The position numbers and the translations under genes are program-made. This document shows positions 1 through 6,366 of a stretch of 11,995 nucleotides of DNA, piece after piece. Numbering within the stretch: the stretch's first letter is position 1; each line of letters starts with the position of its first letter. Origin of the DNA: an uncultured Bacilli bacterium. GTDB lineage: Bacteria; Bacillota_I; Bacilli_A; RF39; UBA660. The stretch is from positions 1-11,995 of the forward strand of contig CAKORQ010000013.1 of NCBI GenBank assembly GCA_934101445.1, given 5' to 3'. Below the pieces are notes generated by a model. The model was not told the DNA's origin, did not search any database, and was given only the letters and a program-made list of their open reading frames with translations.

Positions 1-33
1 TAGTAAAAAATATGTAAAAAATGTGGATAAAAC

Positions 34-62
34 TTGCAAAATAAAAAACTTAATAGTAAAAT
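34..62 (+). promoter_or_regulatory. Promoter of the sortase operon
   Basis: A -35 box TTGCAA at 34-39, a 17-base spacer and a -10 box TAAAAT at 57-62 fit the sigma-A consensus (4/6 and 5/6). The predicted transcription start is near 69, just before the ribosome binding site at 71-81, so the leader would be about 19 nt. This argues against any translation start upstream of 69. Confidence 0.55.
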
Positions 63-87
63 GAAAAAAGAAGAGAGGAAGATGAAT

Positions 88-624
88 ATGAAAAATATGA
101 AGAAGTTTTTATTCTTATTTGTAGCTGTATTACTTACAACTGTAAGTGTAAATGCTATGTCTAAGGATGAATTAAAAGACAAACTAACAAAATCTTACAC
201 AATCAACGGCGTAACTTACCAATTAAATAATGGTAATGCCAATACAGTAAAAAGTTATTTAGAACAAAACGAAGTTAGTGAAGCAGACTGTGATTATATC
301 GCTAGTCAAGTTGATAAGGCTGTCGAAATTATCAAAAATGCTAATGTATCTGATTTATCTAAATTAAGTACAAGTTCTAAAAATGAACTTAAAGCATTAG
401 TAAATAATGTTGGTGCTAACACTAAAGTTCCAGTAAGTATTAATAATGGAAAATTATTCGTTGGTTATGTAGATGAACCTACTAAAGCATTCTATAATGA
501 TAAAGTAAATGTAAAAACAGATGTTAAGTATACTAATGGAAATTTAGTAATTACAATTGCTTCAGTAGTTGCTATTATCGGAATCGCAACAATTGCTGTT
601 AAAGCAAAAAAACAAAATGCTTAA
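88..624 (+). CDS. Exported cell-surface protein with C-terminal membrane anchor, likely partner of the adjacent sortase
   Basis: This predicted 178-residue protein has a signal peptide at about 1-23 (KK, then a hydrophobic core, then a probable cleavage after VNA). A polar Asn/Lys/Thr-rich domain at 24-150 follows, then a hydrophobic segment at 153-171 and a short basic tail (KAKKQNA). That is the layout of a sortase substrate, and the next gene overlaps it by 8 bases and encodes a sortase. No LPXTG is present; the segment before the membrane span is YTNGN at 148-152, which could be an unusual sorting motif or mean the protein is simply membrane-anchored. I chose the ATG at 88 because AAGAGAGGAAG at 71-81 sits 6-8 bases upstream and the longer reading frame runs back through the promoter. 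I do not recognise a named family for the outer domain. Confidence 0.75.
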   Translation: MKNMKKFLFLFVAVLLTTVSVNAMSKDELKDKLTKSYTINGVTYQLNNGNANTVKSYLEQNEVSEADCDYIASQVDKAVEIIKNANVSDLSKLSTSSKNELKALVNNVGANTKVPVSINNGKLFVGYVDEPTKAFYNDKVNVKTDVKYTNGNLVITIASVVAIIGIATIAVKAKKQNA

Positions 625-1267
625 TTTACTAAAAAAGAGTGGGAAAGTGATTGTTAGAGAGTTAGCAATCGCTTTTTTCTTTGCTTCCCTTTTAGTCTTG
701 CTTGTTAATTTTACTTTAAAAGATAAAATAGCTACCTATATTAATTTATTTAATAAAGTAGCCATTAAAAGTACTACTAAAACTTCTAGTGATTTATCTA
801 ATATTAAAATTGATTCCGAAACAAAAAGACTAAGCCCAATTCCGGCTTATGGTGAGGCTTTTGGTACCATTAATATTCCAGAGATAGATAGAACAATAAA
901 CCTATATAATGGAGATTCTTTAAGTATTATTAGAAATGGTGCCGGACGTTATATTGGTTCTTTCTTTCCAGGTGAGGGGTTACCCATTATTATTGCCGCT
1001 CATAATAATATGCGCCACTTTGGACTTATTACTAAATTAACAAAAGGTTCTTTAATCCACATTGATACTTATTATGGCAAATATACTTATGAAGTATATG
1101 ATTATGAAATCTTAAAAGATAGTGATTTAAATAAAAGATTTCAAACTTTCTTAGAAGAAGATGGGGAAAGAGTTTTATTTTATACTTGCTATCCAATTAA
1201 CGGGGTAGGCTATAGATATCAAAGATATGTGGTATATGCTAAAAAAATAGAAGGGAAAGACTTATGA
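617..1267 (+). CDS. Class D-like sortase (cysteine transpeptidase)
   Basis: A 216-residue membrane-anchored transpeptidase that should cleave a sorting motif in an exported protein and attach it to the cell wall or another acceptor. One N-terminal membrane span (about 14-33) precedes a linker and the sortase beta-barrel (about 80-210). The catalytic triad is visible: His129 in AAHNN, Cys191 in LFYTCYP and Arg203 in YQRYVVYA. The TCYP context is closest to class D sortases, though the subclass is inferred from motif and length only. The start at 617 lies inside the end of the upstream gene (8-base overlap) with no strong ribosome binding site, suggesting translational coupling; an in-frame GTG at 647 is a less likely alternative. 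The end overlaps the next gene as ATGA. Confidence 0.88.
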   Translation: MLNLLKKSGKVIVRELAIAFFFASLLVLLVNFTLKDKIATYINLFNKVAIKSTTKTSSDLSNIKIDSETKRLSPIPAYGEAFGTINIPEIDRTINLYNGDSLSIIRNGAGRYIGSFFPGEGLPIIIAAHNNMRHFGLITKLTKGSLIHIDTYYGKYTYEVYDYEILKDSDLNKRFQTFLEEDGERVLFYTCYPINGVGYRYQRYVVYAKKIEGKDL

Positions 1268-2547
1268 GATTATTATTAAGTTATATAATGAAGTTTATTC
1301 AAAGTATTAGTTTCTTTCTTTTATCTTTAAGTCTAATTCTAATACTTACGGTATTTAATGAAGATTATGTCTTAGATCTATTAAATAATCATAATTATTA
1401 TCAAGAATTATATTCTAATACTTTAGAAGAAGTATCATATTACTTAGAACAATCGGGATTAAATGAAGCGGTATTAAATAATGTTATATCGGTTAAATCT
1501 TTAAAAAAAGAAATAATAACGACGATTGATAATCTTTATACTAATCAAAAAATAACGGTTAATACGGAAGAATTTCAAAATAATTTAACTACCAATATAA
1601 ATAACTATATCAAAGATAATAACATTAGAGTAGATAATAAAGATGCGGTTAATATCTTAACTAAAAAATTGGTTAATATTTACGAAGAAGAAGTATCATA
1701 TAATAATGCTTTTGAAAAAGTAAGACCAATATTTAATAAGACTTATAAGTTAACAAAAATAGTATTATATTTAAGTATTATTATATCTATTATTACTTAT
1801 TTAATTAATAGATATGTTTTTAAAGATCGAAATATAATAGCCTCTTTATTTACTAACTTTGTTATTTTAGGGGGATTAGTTTTATATATTAAGTATACTA
1901 TTGATATAAATAATATTTTCTTTTATAATACTTCGATTAGTAGTATTTTAATGGAGTTTATAAATAGTGTTTTAAAGTGTATGTTAGTAACGGGGATAAT
2001 ATCTTTTTTCCTAGGACTTTTTATCGTCTTTACAACGACGGGTACTTTTAAAAAGTTAAGACAAAATAAAAAAGTGTTTCATAGTATCTTAGTAATAATT
2101 TGGATGTTTGTAATCTTTAATTTTTCTAGTCAAAATGGTCCTAAATCAACAAATACTAGTGATGTGGTTACCAGTATGGTTGTAAATGTAACAACCAGTG
2201 TTACTAATAAAAACGTTTCTAGAGAAGAAGTGAAAAAAAGAGTAGAAGATAGTACTTTTTTAGTAAGAAAGACAGCACATTTTACAGAGTATTTAATTTT
2301 AGGTATTTTAGTATTGCAATTACTAAGTGATTATACGAAGATTAATAAAAGAATATTAATTGTAAGTTTAATTATTTGCTATTTATATGCGATAAGTGAT
2401 GAAGTTCATCAAATCTTTATTCCCGGAAGAACGGCTAAGGTTTTAGATACTTTTATAGATGGAGCTGGTTCTTTAGTAGGTATTACTATTTATAGTATTT
2501 ATCAAAGAAATGTCTTAAAATGTCGGATTTTGTCGAACGATAATTAG
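1264..2547 (+). CDS. Large membrane protein with C-terminal VanZ-like domain
   Basis: A predicted protein of 427 residues, much longer than the usual 150-200-residue VanZ-like protein. The N-terminal half has a membrane span (about 13-31), a polar Asn-rich probably external region (about 32-160) likely to be helical, then three hydrophobic spans (about 164-182, 192-210, 238-257). The VanZ-like domain fills about 272-415: FSSQ at 287-290, VRKTAHFTEY at 334-343, SDEVHQ at 378-383, and Asp395 and Asp399 in the last span region. VanZ-like proteins are widespread and mostly uncharacterised; the founding member gives low-level teicoplanin resistance, which should not be assumed here. The ATG overlaps the sortase stop (ATGA) and is preceded by AAGGGAAAG. 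The tight linkage suggests a role with the sortase or cell envelope. I do not recognise the N-terminal half. Confidence 0.85.
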   Translation: MRLLLSYIMKFIQSISFFLLSLSLILILTVFNEDYVLDLLNNHNYYQELYSNTLEEVSYYLEQSGLNEAVLNNVISVKSLKKEIITTIDNLYTNQKITVNTEEFQNNLTTNINNYIKDNNIRVDNKDAVNILTKKLVNIYEEEVSYNNAFEKVRPIFNKTYKLTKIVLYLSIIISIITYLINRYVFKDRNIIASLFTNFVILGGLVLYIKYTIDINNIFFYNTSISSILMEFINSVLKCMLVTGIISFFLGLFIVFTTTGTFKKLRQNKKVFHSILVIIWMFVIFNFSSQNGPKSTNTSDVVTSMVVNVTTSVTNKNVSREEVKKRVEDSTFLVRKTAHFTEYLILGILVLQLLSDYTKINKRILIVSLIICYLYAISDEVHQIFIPGRTAKVLDTFIDGAGSLVGITIYSIYQRNVLKCRILSNDN

Positions 2548-2569
2548 TTAAAAAAATAAGTGGGTAAGT

Positions 2570-2575
2570 TATAAT
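2570..2575 (+). promoter_or_regulatory. Possible -10 box for the small membrane protein
   Basis: TATAAT is a perfect -10 hexamer and lies 6 bases before the Shine-Dalgarno site of the 41-residue gene. The best -35 candidate is weak (TTAAAA at 2548-2553, spacer 16). In such AT-rich DNA a lone TATAAT is easily fortuitous, and read-through from the VanZ gene is an alternative. Confidence 0.3.
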
Positions 2576-2593
2576 AACTATAAGGAGATAAAT

Positions 2594-2719
2594 ATGTTAT
2601 TAATAATTTTAATCGGTTTTATTCTATTCATGCTATGGTGTATATTAAAAGTAAGTGCCGAGGCCCAAAAATTAGAAGAAAAAATGTTAAAAAACACAAT
2701 GAAATCAAAGAAAAATTAA
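2594..2719 (+). CDS. Small single-span membrane protein, 41 residues
   Basis: A short gene identified by its ribosome binding site: TAAGGAGAT at 2581-2589, nearly the full anti-Shine-Dalgarno complement, at ideal distance from the ATG at 2594. The product starts MLLIILIGFILFMLWCI, one hydrophobic span at about residues 2-18, followed by a charged tail with a likely amphipathic helix (SAEAQKLEEKM) and a Lys-rich C-terminus. It ends at TAA 2717-2719. I do not recognise a function; size and layout fit a membrane-tethered regulatory or accessory peptide. In frame after the stop, codons for another hydrophobic stretch (FFVFILAICCVF, with a possible ATG at 2732) run to a TAA at 2783-2785, so a split two-span protein is a minor alternative. 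Confidence 0.6.
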   Translation: MLLIILIGFILFMLWCILKVSAEAQKLEEKMLKNTMKSKKN

Positions 2720-2776
2720 GAATTAAAATGTATGCAATTCTTCGTATTTATTCTTGCAATTTGTTGTGTTTTTTGC

Positions 2777-2805
2777 TTGCCATAAAGAGTAACTTATTAT
2801 ATAAT
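2777..2805 (+). promoter_or_regulatory. Promoter of the CpsC-D-B unit
   Basis: TTGCCA at 2777-2782 (5/6 to consensus), a 17-base spacer and a perfect TATAAT at 2800-2805 form one of the best sigma-A promoters in the window. The expected start of transcription is near 2812, giving a leader of about 16 nt before the ATG at 2828. It follows that the in-frame ATG at 2807 would not be on this transcript. Confidence 0.7.
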
Positions 2806-2827
2806 AATGGAAGTTAAGAGGGAATAT

Positions 2828-3532
2828 ATGGAAGAAATTAATTTAAAAGAATTGTTTGACTATTTTGTGAGCAAATGGTTTATAATTGCAATTACAGGGT
2901 TGGTTTTTGTTATTGTGGGAGCATCCTATACGGTGTTTTTAAAGACTCCAATGTATAATTCTTATACAACAATGGTTTTAACTACCAATAATGAAAATAC
3001 TAATACTAATCAGACAATTACTCAAAACGATATTACTTTAAATAAAAATTTAGTATCAAATTATAGAGTAATTATGAAATCACATAGTATCTTGAATCAA
3101 GTAATAAATAATTTGGAATTAAATATGTCAGTTGAACAACTAAAAAAACAAGTAAATGTTACTACTGAAGATGATACGGAAATAATTCGTATTTCTGTTA
3201 ATAATGAAAATGGGGACGCAGCACGAGATATTGCTAATGAAATAGCAAGGGTATTTTCAAATGATGTGGCTAGATATTATAGCATTAAAAATGTAGCAAT
3301 CGTTGATTATGCCGAGGCCGCAAATAATCCTTATAACATAAGTTTACTTAAAACTACCGTTTTAGCATTACTTGTTGGGGTAGTACTTGCTTGTGCCGTA
3401 ATATTTATTATGTTCTATTTTGATACCACTATTAAGAGCGTTGAAGAAATAGAAAATAAGATTGGCTTACCAACGCTTGGGGTTGTACCAATTAAGCATA
3501 CCTTAAAAGAAAAGAAAGGAAAAAGAAAATGA
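2828..3532 (+). CDS. cpsC: Wzz/CpsC-type polysaccharide chain-length and kinase-adaptor protein
   Basis: A 234-residue inner-membrane protein of the Wzz/polysaccharide co-polymerase family. It has a short cytoplasmic N-terminus (INLKELFDYF), a first span at about 17-38, an external domain at about 39-173, a second span at about 174-198, and a basic C-terminal tail (KEKKGKRK). IKSVEEIE at 202-209 and LPTLGVVP at 214-221 match the conserved region after the second span. In the Gram-positive family the C-terminal tail recruits and activates the CpsD tyrosine kinase, and the next gene encodes that kinase (ATGA overlap). I placed the start at 2828, with GAGGG at 2818-2822, because a start at 2807 lies inside the promoter. 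The unit is read from the promoter at 2777. Confidence 0.88.
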   Translation: MEEINLKELFDYFVSKWFIIAITGLVFVIVGASYTVFLKTPMYNSYTTMVLTTNNENTNTNQTITQNDITLNKNLVSNYRVIMKSHSILNQVINNLELNMSVEQLKKQVNVTTEDDTEIIRISVNNENGDAARDIANEIARVFSNDVARYYSIKNVAIVDYAEAANNPYNISLLKTTVLALLVGVVLACAVIFIMFYFDTTIKSVEEIENKIGLPTLGVVPIKHTLKEKKGKRK

Positions 3533-4197
3533 ATAATGAACTTATAGTTGCTAATAATCCTAAAAGTGGGGTCGCTGAGGCCATTAAAACTATTCGTACT
3601 AACCTTTTGTTTTCCTCTGTAGATGAACCCGTAAAATCAATTTTAATGACTAGTTCCATGAGTGGAGAAGGAAAATCTTTTGTAAGTGCCAATCTTGCGG
3701 TTGCTTTTGCTCAAACCGGGGTTAAAGTGTTGATTGTGGATTGCGATTTACGCCGTGGTAGACAACACAAAATATTTAATATTGATAATGAACAAGGTTT
3801 ATCTAATCTTTTATTAGATGATGTCGATAAAAATTATAAAAAATATATTAAAAAAACAAGATATGAAAACATTTATGTTTTACCAATGGGAATTGTGCCC
3901 CCAAACCCAAGCGAACTTTTAGCCTCGACTAAAAATAAGCAATTGGCTAAAATTTTAAAACAAAAATTTGATTTAGTAATTTATGATGGGGTACCAGTTG
4001 GTGGGTTAACTGATTCTATTATTATGGCTGATTTAGTAGATAAAATTGTTATTGTATCGGCCTATAAGGTAACACCAGTAGAATTTTTAGCCAACACTAA
4101 TAAAGCCTTAGAAAAATTCAAGGATAAAATCGCTGGCGTAATTTTAAATAAATTTCCATCGTCAAAAGATCATTATTATAGTAAGTATTATAGTTAA
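3529..4197 (+). CDS. cpsD: CpsD/CapB-type bacterial tyrosine kinase (BY-kinase)
   Basis: A 222-residue cytoplasmic P-loop tyrosine autokinase that in this family works with the CpsC-type membrane protein to control polysaccharide synthesis. Walker A is SSMSGEGKS at 42-50 (Lys49, Ser50), Walker A' is VLIVDCDLRRG at 67-77 (Asp71, Asp73), and the Walker B strand is DLVIYD ending at Asp153. The C-terminus carries the expected tyrosine cluster, Tyr216, 217, 220 and 221 in HYYSKYYS, the probable autophosphorylation sites. One oddity is that the usual D-T-P-P after Walker B reads D-G-V-P here. Length is normal for the separate (Gram-positive) form. The start overlaps the stop of the upstream gene (ATGA), implying coupled translation and roughly matched amounts of the two partners. 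Confidence 0.92.
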   Translation: MNNELIVANNPKSGVAEAIKTIRTNLLFSSVDEPVKSILMTSSMSGEGKSFVSANLAVAFAQTGVKVLIVDCDLRRGRQHKIFNIDNEQGLSNLLLDDVDKNYKKYIKKTRYENIYVLPMGIVPPNPSELLASTKNKQLAKILKQKFDLVIYDGVPVGGLTDSIIMADLVDKIVIVSAYKVTPVEFLANTNKALEKFKDKIAGVILNKFPSSKDHYYSKYYS

Positions 4198-4213
4198 AGT
4201 ATTGGAGTAGTTT

Positions 4214-4987
4214 ATGATAGATATACATAGTCATATTCTACCTAATATTGATGATGGTTCCAGATCCTTAGAAGAATCTATCAAAATAATTAAACAGGCT
4301 GTTTCTAATGGAGTAACTGATATTATTGTTACTCCACATTTTATATTAGGTAGTAGTTATAATAAAGAAAAAAAAGATAATAAGAAATTATTAGCTGAAC
4401 TTAAGGACAAAGTAGAAAGTGAAAATATAGATGTCAATCTTTATTTAGGAAATGAAATATTTGTTGATATTGAAATGGTAAGTCTTTTAATAAAAAAGAA
4501 AATTGCTTCCCTTAATGATACTCGTTATGTGTTATTTGAATTACCAATGAATAATGAATACAAAAATATTAGAAAGACTTTGTTTGATTTGCAAAGGGCT
4601 GGTTTTGTGCCGGTAATTGCTCATCCAGAACGTTATAAAATAATTAAAGAAAATCCGAAGTTAATAGAAGAATGGATAGAGGCGGGAGCCGTGTTTCAAG
4701 GTAATATAGGTTCTTTATTAGGGCGTTATGGTAAAGAGGCTAAAGCCACTTTAGAAATATTATTGAGACATGAGGCTATAACTTTTTTAGGCAGTGATAC
4801 CCATCATAATAGTGATATTTTTTACCAAAACTTACCTAAGGTTAAGAAAATTCTAAAGAAAATAATTAGTGATGATTATATTGATGAGTTACTTACTGTA
4901 AATAGCAGAAAAGTTTTAAGCAATGAAAAAATAAATTTAAGAGAAATGATACCTCTTAAGAAAAATGTCTTTGGCCAATATAAATAA
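4214..4987 (+). CDS. cpsB: CpsB/YwqE-type PHP-family protein tyrosine phosphatase
   Basis: A 257-residue metal-dependent phosphatase of the PHP family, expected to remove phosphate from the tyrosine cluster of the CpsD-type kinase encoded just upstream. The metal-site motifs are present in order: DIHSHILP (His5, His7), DDG (Asp14), TPHF (His42), GNEI (Glu81), AHPERY (His137, Arg140) and GSDTHH (Asp195, His197). The length fits the family (about 240-260). It starts 16 bases after the kinase stop, with a weak site (GGAG at 4205-4208) before the ATG, and its stop codon lies within the stem of the terminator at 4982-5007, so it is the last gene of this unit. No glycosyltransferase follows directly, unlike typical capsule operons. 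Confidence 0.92.
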   Translation: MIDIHSHILPNIDDGSRSLEESIKIIKQAVSNGVTDIIVTPHFILGSSYNKEKKDNKKLLAELKDKVESENIDVNLYLGNEIFVDIEMVSLLIKKKIASLNDTRYVLFELPMNNEYKNIRKTLFDLQRAGFVPVIAHPERYKIIKENPKLIEEWIEAGAVFQGNIGSLLGRYGKEAKATLEILLRHEAITFLGSDTHHNSDIFYQNLPKVKKILKKIISDDYIDELLTVNSRKVLSNEKINLREMIPLKKNVFGQYK

Positions 4988-5007
4988 GCCTCGTTTGAGG
5001 CTTATTT
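4982..5007 (+). terminator. Rho-independent terminator after the CpsC-D-B unit
   Basis: A perfect 11-bp inverted repeat (4982-4992 with 4997-5007; arms AAATAAGCCTC and GAGGCTTATTT) closes a GTTT loop. The 3' arm ends in TTATTT, which supplies a short U-rich tail, and the run of T after the stem is brief. The near-symmetry could let it act on both strands. Confidence 0.7.
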
Positions 5008-5032
5008 ACACCTTTAGAAAGTAGTTGATAAT

Positions 5033-5977
5033 ATGAACTCAAAAATAAATGCTTGTATCACTGGGTTTGCTATTGGTGAGGCTTTTGGGTTACCACTTAA
5101 TTATAAGAAAAAAGAAAAATTGATAAATGCACCGGTAACTAAGATGATGACCTGTGAAAATCTAGATATTCCTGTGGGAACATGGGGGAGTGGGACTTCA
5201 ACTATTTTAGCCACTATTGAGGCTATTATTACGCAAGGAAAAATTGATTATAATAAAATTGCTGATAATCTTCTTTTATGGTATAAAACGGCTAAATATA
5301 CCGTAACAGATACTTTAATTGATATTGATTTTACGAGTAAACACGCCTTAAATAGATACTTTGAAGAAAAAACTGATGCCACCAAATTAGGGGGAACAGG
5401 TTATAGCGATTGTGGAAATGAATTTCTACCGAGATTATTACCAATAGCATTCTATCTTTACTATACTAAAGCCCGGGATTACACGATTCATTCGGTAGTG
5501 AAAAATGTAACCTTTATAACCCATCATAGCGAGATTCCGGCCATGGCGGCTTATATATTTACTAAATATATTATCTTTTTACTTCGAGGAACAGATAAAA
5601 AAGCCAGTTTTAGTATGTTAAAGAATTTAGATTATACAATGTATTTTAAAACCGAAACCGTAAGAGAATTTGATCATCTTTTAAAAGATAATATTTATAA
5701 TTTACCTTTGGAAATGATTAATTCTAATAATTATGTAGTAGATACCTTAGAGGCGTTCTTTTATTGTTTTATAAATTCCAAGACCTTTAGTCAAGCCTTG
5801 ATTGGAGCGGTAAATCTAGGGGGGCAAGCCTCAATTTTAGGTGGGTTGTGTGCTAGTGTATCGGCAATTTGCTATGGTTATGATAGTATACCAGAAAAAT
5901 ATTTAGATAACTTACAGAAAAAAGATTACTTATTAAAAATGGGTAATGATTATGAAACAACTTTAGATATATTATAA
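5033..5977 (+). CDS. ADP-ribosylglycohydrolase-fold protein lacking metal-binding residues (probable pseudoenzyme)
   Basis: A 314-residue predicted cytosolic protein of normal length for the ARH/DraG family, enzymes that remove ADP-ribose using two Mg ions. The family frame is clear: GEAFG at 15-19, GTWGSGTST at 49-57, GNEFLPRLLPIAF at 128-140, VVDTLEAFFYCF at 235-246 and NLGGQASI at 261-268. The catalytic residues are replaced at each site: GD to GE (Glu16), the WxDDT pair to Ser53-Gly54, and GGDTDT to Gln265, Ser267, Ile268. These acidic ligands bind the metals, so hydrolase activity is unlikely. The reading frame is intact and the surrounding motifs are conserved, so it is probably a maintained protein that binds ADP-ribose or something else, and not a decaying gene. 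It lies alone between a terminator and the RNA locus, and its ribosome binding site is weak. Confidence 0.82.
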   Translation: MNSKINACITGFAIGEAFGLPLNYKKKEKLINAPVTKMMTCENLDIPVGTWGSGTSTILATIEAIITQGKIDYNKIADNLLLWYKTAKYTVTDTLIDIDFTSKHALNRYFEEKTDATKLGGTGYSDCGNEFLPRLLPIAFYLYYTKARDYTIHSVVKNVTFITHHSEIPAMAAYIFTKYIIFLLRGTDKKASFSMLKNLDYTMYFKTETVREFDHLLKDNIYNLPLEMINSNNYVVDTLEAFFYCFINSKTFSQALIGAVNLGGQASILGGLCASVSAICYGYDSIPEKYLDNLQKKDYLLKMGNDYETTLDIL

Positions 5978-6010
5978 AAAATTAAAAAAAGTTAAAAAAG
6001 TTAAAAAAAG
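5976..6010 (+). promoter_or_regulatory. Phased A-tracts, possible UP element
   Basis: Four A-runs at 5976-5981, 5984-5990, 5994-5999 and 6003-6009 recur at 8-10 bp intervals, two of them in a repeated GTTAAAAAA unit. They end 4 bases before the -35 box at 6014. Phased A-tracts in this position resemble UP elements of strong stable-RNA promoters, and would also bend the DNA. Confidence 0.45.
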
Positions 6011-6013
6011 TAC

Positions 6014-6042
6014 TTTACAAATAGTAAAAAGAATGGTATGAT
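6014..6042 (+). promoter_or_regulatory. Promoter of the candidate structured RNA
   Basis: TTTACA at 6014-6019 (5/6), a 17-base spacer and TATGAT at 6037-6042 (5/6), with TGG at 6034-6036 completing an extended -10. The expected transcription start, near 6049, coincides with the first base pairs of the RNA structure described for 6048-6346. Confidence 0.65.
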
Positions 6043-6047
6043 TAAAT

Positions 6048-6346
6048 TACTTAATAGTAGAGAAAGTACTGCTGTTAGAAGTAAGAAAGATTCTTACTTA
6101 ATTAATAATAAATGTTATATTTATTTAATGATTTTTTTAAAACCCTTTGATGGTTTGTTACAGTACTAATACTCATTTATCAATCTATTAAGTATATGCT
6201 GCATATGTGGAATATTGATAAAAATATATGACTTTTATCTGTCAATATGAGTTATATATTAGGAAATCCACAACCAAGATAATAGTTTGACAGACTAGTT
6301 ATCTTCGTAAAAAGACCTACTTAGATTAATTCTAAGAGGTTTTTTC
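6048..6346 (+). ncRNA. Candidate free-standing structured RNA, about 300 nt, family not recognised
   Basis: This non-coding stretch has its own promoter and a strong terminator. Pairings read by eye: 6048-6057 with 6185-6194 (10 bp, starting at the predicted 5' end); inside it 6065-6071 with 6161-6167 (AGTACTG/CAGTACT), enclosing hairpins 6079-6087/6091-6099 (9 bp), 6107-6113/6119-6125 (7 bp) and 6140-6144/6152-6156 (5 bp). Downstream, 6176-6184 pairs with 6214-6222 (9 bp), 6206-6211 with 6267-6272 (TGTGGA/TCCACA), 6239-6245 with 6287-6293 (CTGTCAA/TTGACAG), and 6276-6286 with 6294-6305 (11 bp, one bulge). Several of these cross, so they would form linked pseudoknots or be alternatives. It has no tmRNA, RNase P, SRP, T-box or common riboswitch signatures that I can see. 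In DNA this AT-rich, 9-10-bp matches occur by chance, so the fold is a proposal. A cis-acting leader of the next gene is possible but the terminator and separate promoter at 6367 argue against it. Confidence 0.55.
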
Positions 6347-6350
6347 TTTT
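6309..6350 (+). terminator. Rho-independent terminator of the candidate RNA
   Basis: A stem of ACCT (6315-6318), a bulged A, and CTTAGA (6320-6325) pairs with TCTAAG (6331-6336) and AGGT (6337-6340) around the loop TTAAT. TTTTTCTTTT follows at 6341-6350. The A-run before the stem can extend the pairing with the T-run. Confidence 0.88.
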
Positions 6351-6366
6351 CTTTAGAAGTATATTA

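Noticed and set aside
34..87. Upstream extension of the surface protein gene
   Set aside because: It begins at a TTG that is part of the -35 box, has no ribosome binding site, and would put a long charged segment before the signal peptide.
1264..2547. Vancomycin or teicoplanin resistance gene
   Set aside because: Only the general VanZ-like domain is present; no vanA/B-type ligase, dehydrogenase or dipeptidase is in the window, and VanZ-like proteins are common without resistance.
2635..2817. 60-residue open frame upstream of the CpsC-like gene
   Set aside because: It overlaps the better-supported 41-residue gene in another frame, has no ribosome binding site, and runs through the promoter at 2777-2805.
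3492..3692. Open frame on the minus strand across the CpsC/CpsD junction
   Set aside because: It lies opposite two well-supported genes, has no ribosome binding site or family motif, and is a shadow frame.
5005..5032. Promoter-like TTTACA, 16 bases, GATAAT before the ARH-fold gene
   Set aside because: Transcription would start near 5039, inside the coding region, while MNSKINACITGFAIGEAFG at the start is needed to match the family. The true promoter of this gene was not found.
6048..6346. tmRNA, RNase P RNA, SRP RNA, T-box or known riboswitch
   Set aside because: No tRNA-like end or T-loop, no GAGGAAAGUC-type RNase P core, no GGAAGCAGC-type SRP loop, no TGGNACC antiterminator bulge, and no riboswitch consensus that I know.
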